Positions 1 to 4,660 of a stretch of 6,477 bases of DNA are shown in pieces. Made by a program: the position numbers and the translations under genes. The stretch comes from Eubacterium sp. GTDB taxonomy: Bacteria; Bacillota; Clostridia; Oscillospirales; Acutalibacteraceae. The notes under the pieces were generated by a model. The model saw only the letters and a program-made list of their open reading frames with translations, did not search any database and was not told where the DNA came from. Within the stretch, counting starts at the first letter, position 1. Each line of letters starts with the position of its first letter. The DNA lies in contig JAIDLO010000048.1 in assembly GCA_029050995.1 (NCBI GenBank), positions 1 through 6,477 on the forward strand, written 5' to 3'.

Positions 1-2
1 TT

Positions 3-35
3 GCAATAGAATCATTGGGAATTAGCCAAGTTTAG
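3..35 (+). CDS. Possible 3' end of an upstream gene (partial)
   Basis: The frame beginning at base 3 is open from the window edge and reads AIESLGISQV before a TAG at 33-35. It would end 27 bp before the preferred sigK start, which fits a gene end upstream in the same direction. Ten residues are far too few to name a family. The other two plus frames also stop within the first 25 bases, so this is only the longest of three candidates. It may be non-coding. Confidence 0.2.
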   Translation, partial: AIESLGISQV

Positions 36-52
36 AAAACATAGTATTTAAC

Positions 53-58
53 GGTGAT
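53..58 (+). promoter_or_regulatory. Ribosome binding site deciding the sigK start
   Basis: GGTGAT matches the anti-Shine-Dalgarno complement (the GGTGAT part of AGGAGGTGAT) and lies four bases before the ATG at 63. The in-frame GTG at 54 and ATG at 57 lie inside this motif and have no purine-rich site before them (the preceding bases are ATAGTATTTAAC). The ATG at 63 is therefore the best supported start, although GTG54 gives only three extra residues. Confidence 0.5.
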
Positions 59-62
59 GAAA

Positions 63-746
63 ATGTTTTCTGCTTTACTATCCATTTTAAGTGCAAATCT
101 ACTTTATTTTATTCTGCACATCAACAACACATCCAGCTTTCCGAAACCGCTTAATTCAAAGGAAGAGGCAGCGGCGCTTGAGCGCTTGAAAAACGGAGAC
201 AAGGATGCCCGCGCTTTACTGATTGAGCGAAACCTAAGGCTTGTGAGCCACATTGTTAAAAAATACTATTCAAAAACAAATGACACGGATGATTTAATCT
301 CAATCGGCACAATCGGACTGATTAAAGCAATAGACAGCTTTAATCCCGACAAAGGCATCCGCCTTGCAACATATGCAAGCAGATGCATAGAAAATGAAAT
401 ACTTATGCATTTTCGCAACATACGAAAAAATGCAACAGATGTTTATCTGAACGATTCGCTTGAAATGGACAAAGACGGAAATCCGCTTACAATTCAAGAA
501 ACAATCAGCGACAACAGAGATTTAGCCGAGGATCTGGAAACAAAAATAAAATGGGAAAAGGTTTCCAAAATCATTGAAAATATGGAGGATGAAAGAGAAA
601 AGGAGATTATCATTTTAAGATACGGGCTGAACAACAGAAAACCGCTTACACAACGAGAGGTTGCGCAGCGGTTGGACATAAGCAGAAGCTATGTTTCAAG
701 AATTGAGAAAAAGGTTTTGAATGATATAAAAAATTCAGTTAAATAA
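63..746 (+). CDS. sigK: RNA polymerase sporulation sigma factor, pro-sigma-K type
   Basis: This is a sigma-70 family factor of 227 aa (230 aa if the GTG at 54 is used). In the sporulation cascade sigma-K directs late mother-cell transcription (coat, cortex maturation, mother-cell lysis). The N-terminus has a hydrophobic pro-sequence (residues 1-20, MFSALLSILSANLLYFILHI) followed by SSFPKPL, which aligns with the pro-region and FPQPL of Bacillus sigma-K. Region 2 spans about residues 54-118, with the hallmark NLRLVSHIVKK, DLISIGTIGLIKAI and LATYASRCIENEILMH. Region 4.2 lies near residues 175-220, with the helix-turn-helix LTQREVAQRLDISRSYVSRIEKK. The VSHIVKK and SRSYVSRIEKK wording favours sigma-K over the related sigma-E, and no spoIIGA is seen beside it. 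The reading frame is continuous, so no skin-type element splits it here. The pro-sequence implies activation by a membrane protease, and an M50 protease gene follows. Confidence in the family is very high; sigma-K rather than another sporulation sigma is likely. Confidence 0.93.
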   Translation: MFSALLSILSANLLYFILHINNTSSFPKPLNSKEEAAALERLKNGDKDARALLIERNLRLVSHIVKKYYSKTNDTDDLISIGTIGLIKAIDSFNPDKGIRLATYASRCIENEILMHFRNIRKNATDVYLNDSLEMDKDGNPLTIQETISDNRDLAEDLETKIKWEKVSKIIENMEDEREKEIIILRYGLNNRKPLTQREVAQRLDISRSYVSRIEKKVLNDIKNSVK

Positions 747-748
747 AA

Positions 749-776
749 ACCTTTTATATGCCGTATCCATATGTTA
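749..776 (+). promoter_or_regulatory. Candidate sigma-K-type promoter for the M50 protease gene
   Basis: AC at 749-750, a 17-base spacer and CATATGTTA at 768-776 match the classical Bacillus sigma-K consensus AC-N17-CATANNNTA at every fixed base. It lies directly after sigK and before the M50 gene, which would put that gene under sigma-K control. The site overlaps an extended -10 sigma-A-like element, and the region is AT-rich, so chance cannot be excluded. A transcript would start near 783. Confidence 0.4.
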
Positions 777-780
777 TAAT
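752..780 (+). promoter_or_regulatory. Candidate sigma-A-type extended -10 promoter for the M50 protease gene
   Basis: TATAAT at 775-780 is a perfect -10 hexamer preceded by TGT (772-774), giving an extended -10. The -35 position, 17 bases upstream (TTTTAT, 752-757), matches the consensus poorly, as is common for extended -10 promoters. Transcription would begin near 787, about 22 bases before the preferred start codon at 809. It would let the protease gene be transcribed separately from sigK. Confidence 0.5.
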
Positions 781-794
781 TTAGAAAAAGGCAT

Positions 795-800
795 AAGAGG
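795..800 (+). promoter_or_regulatory. Ribosome binding site deciding the M50 gene start
   Basis: AAGAGG at 795-800 is only two bases from the ATG at 803 but eight bases from the in-frame ATG at 809. The second spacing is the usual one, so translation probably starts at 809 and the protein begins MGRNSKNKK. Confidence 0.5.
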
Positions 801-808
801 ATATGAAT

Positions 809-1963
809 ATGGGCAGGAATTCTAAAAACAAAAAGGCTTTATTACAGCGTATAATTCACATTATTTTTTTGATAATCGGAATGGGCACAGGATTTTTCTT
901 AGCGCTATATCTGAAAAGCACTTTAATCATAGCATCTTCCGAACAGCTAAGCAAAAAGCTCCTATACATCATAGTTGTGCTGATTACGATGTATATAAGC
1001 CTATTTATTCAAATCATTATTCACGAGGCTGGGCATCTGATTTTCGGATTGCTTACCGGTTACAAATTCCGTTCATTCAGAATTTTCAATTTAATGTTTA
1101 TCAAGGAAGAAGAATGCATAAGGCTGAAAAAGCTTTCCCTTGCAGGAACAGCAGGACAATGCCTGATGGCTCCTCCGGATATCAAAAATGGTAAAATGCC
1201 TGTAATCCTATACAATCTTGGCGGTGTAATTACAAACATCATTACAGGTTTGGCTTTCTTCGGTTTATATTGTATTTCAGCAAGCATACCGCTTCTTGCG
1301 GATGCAATGATCATTTCTTCCGTTTTGGCATTTATTTTTGCCATATCAAACGGAATACCGCTCAAAACGCAAACAATTAATAATGACGGCCACAACACAT
1401 TAGAGTTACTTTGCAATGAAAATGCCAAACAAGCATTCTTTACACAAATGAAAATTGCAGAAAAAAACGCTGAAAACATTCGCTTAAAGGATATGCCTGA
1501 AGAATGGTTTACCCTGCAAAATGATGAGGCTATAAAAAGCAGCCTTGCTGCAACAATAAATGTGTTTGCCTGCAACAGATTGATGGATGAACTCAAATTT
1601 GAAGAAGCTGATAAACTAATGCAGCATTTGCTTGAAACAGATAACGGCGTAATCGGACTGCACAAAAAGCTGATGATATGCGACCGCATATATATTGAAC
1701 TTATTTCCGCAAATAATGCCGAAACGCTGAACAGGCTTCGCAGCAAAGAACAGCAGAAATTTATGAAACAGATGCGAAATTTTCCGACAGTTATACGCAC
1801 GGAATACCTGTATGCACTGCTTGCTGAAAAGGATATAAAGAAAGCCGAAAAGCTGAAAGCACAATTTGAAAAATGTGCAAAAACCTATCCATATCAAAGC
1901 GACATTCAATCAGAGCGAGAGCTGATTGAAATTGGAGAAAAAGCAAACACCTCGGAGTTTTAA
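809..1963 (+). CDS. M50-family membrane zinc metalloprotease with helical C-terminal domain
   Basis: The protein is 384 aa (386 aa from the ATG at 803). After a basic N-terminus come a transmembrane helix (about residues 13-36) and a second one (about 52-78) that carries the zinc-binding motif HEAGH (H72, E73, H76). Further hydrophobic segments lie near 130-160 and 164-182. The conserved-looking GTAGQCLMAPP lies near 112-123. After the last membrane segment, NGIPLKTQTINNDGHN (about 181-196) contains an NDG that corresponds in position to the NPDG/LDG aspartate motif of site-2 proteases; D193 is the likely third zinc ligand. The remaining ~185 residues look soluble, helical and TPR-like, with no visible CBS domain. 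M50 proteases cut substrates within or next to membranes; SpoIVFB of this clan cuts pro-sigma-K. The adjacent sigK makes pro-sigma-K a candidate substrate, but that is inference, and the family could serve another peptide or anti-sigma factor. The last codons lie in a terminator stem. Confidence 0.85.
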   Translation: MGRNSKNKKALLQRIIHIIFLIIGMGTGFFLALYLKSTLIIASSEQLSKKLLYIIVVLITMYISLFIQIIIHEAGHLIFGLLTGYKFRSFRIFNLMFIKEEECIRLKKLSLAGTAGQCLMAPPDIKNGKMPVILYNLGGVITNIITGLAFFGLYCISASIPLLADAMIISSVLAFIFAISNGIPLKTQTINNDGHNTLELLCNENAKQAFFTQMKIAEKNAENIRLKDMPEEWFTLQNDEAIKSSLAATINVFACNRLMDELKFEEADKLMQHLLETDNGVIGLHKKLMICDRIYIELISANNAETLNRLRSKEQQKFMKQMRNFPTVIRTEYLYALLAEKDIKKAEKLKAQFEKCAKTYPYQSDIQSERELIEIGEKANTSEF

Positions 1964-1978
1964 CTCTGAGGTGTTTTT
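1945..1978 (+). terminator. Strong, probably bidirectional terminator between convergent genes
   Basis: A 13-bp stem pairs 1945-1957 with 1964-1976 with one G-T wobble and a six-base loop, followed on the plus strand by TTTTT (1974-1978). On the minus strand the same stem is followed by TTT, GC and then TTTTT, so it can also end the fumarase transcript. The left arm is coding sequence for the last residues of the M50 protein, and its TAA stop (1961-1963) lies in the loop. Confidence 0.88.
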
Positions 1979-1981
1979 CAT

Positions 1982-2509
1982 TTATCTTTCAAAAATATTT
2001 CCGCCTGAACAATCTACGGCTACTGTTAAAGGGAAGCTTTCAAACATCAGCTCTTTAACAGATTCACAGCCGAGATCATCATAGGCTATTACATTACAGC
2101 TTTTTATGCACTTGGAAGCAAGAGCGCCTGCACCGCCGATTGCGCAGAGATAAACTGCATTATTCCTTACAATTGCATCACAGACAGCCTTATTTCTTTC
2201 GCCTTTTCCTACCATAGCAACAACGCCCTTATCAAGCAACAACGGCGCAAAAACATCCATACGGCTTGAGGTTGTTGGCCCGCAGGAGCCGACAGCAAGG
2301 CCTTCGGGCGCAGGGGTCGGACCGGCATAATATATAACCGCATCCTTTAAATCATAAGGAAGCTCTTTCCCGTTTTCCATTGCTTCAACAATTCTTTTAT
2401 GCGCTGCATCACGAGAAGTATATACCTTGCCGGAAAGGACAACTCTATCCCCGGCTTTCAGCTTTTTTGCATAATCACGAAGCTGATTTACATTAAGATT
2501 ATATTCCAT
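1982..2509 (-). CDS. fumB: Class I (Fe-S) fumarate hydratase, beta subunit
   Basis: This 175-aa protein belongs to the Fe-S hydro-lyase tartrate/fumarate beta family. With an alpha subunit it interconverts fumarate and malate in the cytoplasm. Residues 20-39 hold GDRVVLSGKVYTSRDAAHKR, and 62-85 hold AGPTPAPEG and GPTTSSRMD; GKG lies at 101-103. By alignment in memory with the structurally known Leishmania class I fumarase, R33, T79, R83 and K102 correspond to substrate-binding and catalytic residues (the R33-R83 spacing of 50 is kept), so the subunit looks functional. The three cysteines that ligate the [4Fe-4S] cluster sit in the alpha subunit, which is not found next to this gene: upstream is a coiled-coil gene, downstream a convergent protease gene. 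The start ATG overlaps the end of the upstream gene by 11 bp and has AGGA eight bases before it, suggesting translational coupling. A tartrate dehydratase beta chain is the main alternative. The symbol follows the bacterial beta-subunit usage and is tentative. Confidence 0.88.
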   Translation of the reverse strand: MEYNLNVNQLRDYAKKLKAGDRVVLSGKVYTSRDAAHKRIVEAMENGKELPYDLKDAVIYYAGPTPAPEGLAVGSCGPTTSSRMDVFAPLLLDKGVVAMVGKGERNKAVCDAIVRNNAVYLCAIGGAGALASKCIKSCNVIAYDDLGCESVKELMFESFPLTVAVDCSGGNIFER

Positions 2510-2738
2510 CTTTATTTTCCTGCAATTTCTTTTTTAATTCTTCATTTTCCTCTTCAAGAGCCTGCAGAACAGCTATATTCTGATTAAGCTCTCTTGTTGC
2601 TTCTTTCAGCTGAAAATCAAGATTTGAATTAATAATTTCAAGCCTTTGACATTCAAAGTTTACATCTTCCAGCGCCGCCATAAGCCTTGAAATTTTTTCT
2701 TTTAATAATTCTACATCCGTAGTGTTATAATCGTTCAT
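2499..2738 (-). CDS. Small coiled-coil protein of unknown function
   Basis: The protein is 79 aa and highly charged (many E, K, L, N), with no signal peptide or membrane segment. From about residue 8 to 75 it is predicted by eye to be one continuous coiled coil, with leucine/isoleucine at heptad-like spacing (VELLKEKISRLMAALE, then LEIINSNLDFQL, then LQALEEENEELKKKL). There is one cysteine near residue 30. AAGAGG stands six bases before the ATG, a good ribosome binding site, and the end overlaps the fumarase beta start by 11 bp, which supports it as a real gene in an operon. I do not recognise the family. Its shape recalls small division or scaffold proteins such as ZapB, but that is only a resemblance of composition. 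A direct role with fumarase is not implied by the sequence. Confidence 0.75.
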   Translation of the reverse strand: MNDYNTTDVELLKEKISRLMAALEDVNFECQRLEIINSNLDFQLKEATRELNQNIAVLQALEEENEELKKKLQENKDGI

Positions 2739-2744
2739 TTATTT

Positions 2745-2821
2745 CCTCTTAAACAATATTAGGCAATAGAGAGTAATCCAAGCCATAGTTTAAATTGGCT
2801 GATTTGCCTATTCAAAAGAGG
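2745..2821 (-). repeat. Nested inverted repeat that includes the coiled-coil gene's ribosome binding site
   Basis: Three stems nest in the spacer. The outer pairs 2745-2750 (CCTCTT) with 2816-2821 (AAGAGG); the middle pairs 2760-2766 (TAGGCAA) with 2804-2810 (TTGCCTA); the inner pairs 2781-2785 (AGCCA) with 2796-2800 (TGGCT). On the minus-strand transcript the outer 3' arm is AAGAGG, the ribosome binding site of the 79-aa gene. The outer 5' arm belongs to the 3' arm and U tract of the upstream terminator. The structure could therefore block translation of read-through transcripts. Stems are short and interrupted, so folding is uncertain. Confidence 0.4.
2787..2815 (-). promoter_or_regulatory. 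Candidate sigma-A promoter for the coiled-coil/fumarase beta operon
   Basis: On the minus strand TTGAAT (2815-2810) and TAAACT (2792-2787) are separated by 17 bases. Each matches four of six consensus positions, including TTGA and the TA...T frame. Transcription would begin near 2780, about 41 bases upstream of the ATG at 2738. It lies just after the terminator of the upstream gene, where a new promoter is expected. Confidence 0.4.
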
Positions 2822-2840
2822 CCGCACAAAATGCAGCCTC
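2811..2840 (-). terminator. Rho-independent terminator after the 568-aa foldase gene
   Basis: On the minus strand GAGGCTGCA (2840-2832) pairs with TGCGGCCTC (2826-2818), with one G-T wobble and a five-base loop, followed by TTTT and then GAA. It begins ten bases after the stop codon of the foldase gene. The U tract is short, so some read-through is likely. Confidence 0.75.
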
Positions 2841-2850
2841 AATGAAATAA

Positions 2851-4557
2851 TTATCTGTCTATATCAGTATCAATTTCAAAATAGCGTGAACCGAACCAAT
2901 TAACCTTTGCATTATAATCTTTTTCAATCTGTTCAGTTTTAGCAATTGTTTCTTCTGCATCAAGCTGAGAAATAGCCAAAGCTTTCCATACAGGTGTCTT
3001 TGAGTCAGAATCTAAATACATAATATGATAACCGGATTGAGACTGAACAATACCTGTATCCCCTGCTTTTCTGCCGTCTGCAAAGCACCAGTTATTAAAT
3101 GTAGCAACCATTTTGCCCGGTTCTACATCTGAATAAAGACCGCCGTTTTCCTTTGAGCCGGGATCTGCAGAATTCTTCTCAGCAAGCTTTGCGAAAGCAT
3201 CTGCTGTCTTTTTACCATTATTGAATTCAGCAAGAATTTTTTCTGCCTTTTCCTTTGCTGCTGCCCAATCTTTAGCAGAAGCTTCTGTTGCTTTTGAAGG
3301 ATCATCCTTAGGAGATACAAGAATATGACGAATATTTACAGCATTTACCTTTGGCTCAGCTGCAGGTGAAAGAACATAAACAACAGTATTTGAAAACTGC
3401 TTTTTATCGCCTGCTTTTCTGTCTGCGCTGAAGAGCCAATCAAGACCTTCGTATTTCTTATCTTCATCCTTCTTGCTTGAATCATCCGGATTTGCGATTG
3501 TGAACTGGCTGTTTTTAAAGAACTCTCTTGATCCATAAAGCTGTGTTGAAGCAAGGTCATCCTTATAATATTCCTTATTGAAATCGCCATCAGCATACTT
3601 AACAGCAAGCTCTGTAAAGTTTGATGCATCATCCTTTAAAGCCTTAAGGAATGCTTTTGCACTTTTTTCATCTTTTGCTTCAAAGATTCTTACATTAACA
3701 GTTTTTAATTTATCAGCATTATCTTTTCTGTATTTATCATAATCTTCATCTTTATGCTCAACAGTAATCTTTTCAGAGCTGATATCTGATTTATAGTTTT
3801 CAGCAATATAAGAACGGATTGCTTCCTGGCGGAATACATGCTCTGTTACACCCTTACCCATAACAGCTACAAGATAAGCAGAAAGAGTATAGCCATAGCC
3901 TTCAGCTGCTTCTTTGTATTCGGAAATGGTGCTTTCAAGCTCTGTTTTCTGTGTTGATTTAATTTCAGGCTCAACACCGTCATTTGCCTTTACAGCAGCG
4001 AGATAGAAGGAATAAGTTTCTTCAATATCTTCAATTACTTCATTATGAACATAATCCTGCCATGTGATTGTATTGCCGTCTTCATCCGTAGTTTCCTGGC
4101 TGGAGAGAGGTTTTGTAAAATCAGCATCAATCGGTTCCTGAAGAAGACCGAGAATCTCCATCAAAGCACTGTTTTCATCATCAGAATCCTTTGCTGCTGC
4201 CTGACGCTGCTTAAGATTATTATACTTTAAAGCATAATAGTAATTGTAAGTTGAAACAGGAACATTGATTTTATCGCCGTCATCATTTTTGATTGTAACA
4301 GCGGTTAAATAAGTTGTCCACTGAAGCGTTGAATGAATAAAGCCCTTTCTTACAAGACCGGTTGCAACATAAGTTACAAGAAGAGCAATGACAATAACAA
4401 CTGCAACAACAGATTTTATAATCTTTGCTGTATTTGCTGAAATGCCTTTCTTTGATTTTTTACCCTTTGGGGATTTTTTTTCTTTCTTTGATTTTTTACC
4501 GCCGTCTAAAACAGAACCGCCGGCAAATAAATCATCATTTAATTCTTTTTTTGCCAT
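2851..4557 (-). CDS. Membrane-anchored parvulin-type peptidyl-prolyl isomerase (PrsA/SurA-like), paralog 2
   Basis: The protein is 568 aa. A lysine-rich cytoplasmic tail (about 1-46) precedes one transmembrane helix (about 47-68); the rest should be outside the cell. There is no lipobox cysteine, so unlike classical PrsA it is a signal-anchor protein. Residues ~100-285 form a helical SurA_N-like chaperone region. Residues ~286-397 resemble a degraded parvulin unit (VNVRIFEAKDEKSAKAFL, then FTELAVKYAD, later WLFSADRKAGD and TVVYVLSP). Residues ~404-516 are a clear parvulin domain: NIRHILVSP (H411), FAKLAEKNSADPGS, GGLYSDVEPGKMV, and GYHIMYLD (H511). Such proteins speed proline isomerisation in secreted proteins. 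GAGGA nine bases before the ATG is a fitting ribosome binding site. The upstream gene is a paralog with the same layout, 100 bp away. Clients are unknown; cell-wall or spore-envelope proteins are possible. Confidence 0.88.
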   Translation of the reverse strand: MAKKELNDDLFAGGSVLDGGKKSKKEKKSPKGKKSKKGISANTAKIIKSVVAVVIVIALLVTYVATGLVRKGFIHSTLQWTTYLTAVTIKNDDGDKINVPVSTYNYYYALKYNNLKQRQAAAKDSDDENSALMEILGLLQEPIDADFTKPLSSQETTDEDGNTITWQDYVHNEVIEDIEETYSFYLAAVKANDGVEPEIKSTQKTELESTISEYKEAAEGYGYTLSAYLVAVMGKGVTEHVFRQEAIRSYIAENYKSDISSEKITVEHKDEDYDKYRKDNADKLKTVNVRIFEAKDEKSAKAFLKALKDDASNFTELAVKYADGDFNKEYYKDDLASTQLYGSREFFKNSQFTIANPDDSSKKDEDKKYEGLDWLFSADRKAGDKKQFSNTVVYVLSPAAEPKVNAVNIRHILVSPKDDPSKATEASAKDWAAAKEKAEKILAEFNNGKKTADAFAKLAEKNSADPGSKENGGLYSDVEPGKMVATFNNWCFADGRKAGDTGIVQSQSGYHIMYLDSDSKTPVWKALAISQLDAEETIAKTEQIEKDYNAKVNWFGSRYFEIDTDIDR

Positions 4558-4571
4558 AATTTATCTTCCTC

Positions 4572-4589
4572 AATTTTTATATAAAAATT
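4572..4589. repeat. Perfect 18-bp AT palindrome in the leader of the 568-aa foldase gene
   Basis: AATTTTTATATAAAAATT reads the same on both strands. It lies between the candidate transcription start (near 4594) and the ribosome binding site (GAGGA, 4571-4567), so it could be an operator or a weak RNA hairpin just before the binding site. It contains only A and T, in an AT-rich gap, which lowers its weight. Confidence 0.4.
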
Positions 4590-4600
4590 TGTCACTAAAC

Positions 4601-4629
4601 ATTTTACACTATAATTTATAAATTTACAA
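4601..4629 (-). promoter_or_regulatory. Candidate sigma-A promoter for the 568-aa foldase gene
   Basis: On the minus strand TTGTAA (4629-4624) and TAAAAT (4606-4601) stand 17 bases apart, matching four of six and five of six consensus positions. A transcript would start near 4594 with a leader of about 37 bases. An overlapping alternative, TTGTTC with TATAGT at 16 bases, also exists. No GC-rich terminator separates the two foldase genes, so read-through from the upstream gene is also likely. Confidence 0.45.
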
Positions 4630-4635
4630 GAACAA

Positions 4636-4660
4636 ATTTAAATATTAGATTTAAATATTA
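4636..4660. repeat. Tandem 12-bp direct repeat at the end of the 598-aa foldase gene
   Basis: ATTTAAATATTA occurs at 4636-4647 and again at 4649-4660, separated by a single G. The second copy contains the TAA stop codon (minus strand) of the upstream foldase gene. Each copy contains the self-complementary ATTTAAAT. It may be a slippage duplication or a pair of binding sites. Confidence 0.7.

Noticed and set aside
40..48. CATAGTATT before sigK, resembling sigma-E or sigma-K -10 elements
   Set aside because: It misses one fixed base of the sigma-K consensus and has no good -35 partner. A transcript starting seven bases downstream would cut into the ribosome binding site of sigK.
63..746. Sigma-E rather than sigma-K identity
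   Set aside because: Sigma-E also has a pro-sequence, but the FPKPL, VSHIVKK and SRSYVSRIEKK segments fit sigma-K better, and the sigma-E protease gene spoIIGA is not beside it.
1060..1800. Long minus-strand open frame (246 aa) inside the M50 gene
   Set aside because: It lies wholly opposite a gene with clear protease motifs, has a cysteine/serine-rich antisense-like composition and no recognisable domain; it is a shadow of the plus-strand gene.
2787..2815. Alternative promoter TTGGAT-17-TATTGT nearer the coiled-coil gene (about 2778-2750)
   Set aside because: Its start point would fall inside or beyond the ribosome binding site, leaving almost no leader; the upstream TTGAAT-17-TAAACT pair is better placed.
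2739..2850. Known riboswitch or small RNA in the spacer
   Set aside because: The nested stems do not match any riboswitch or T-box signature I can recognise, so it is listed only as an inverted repeat.
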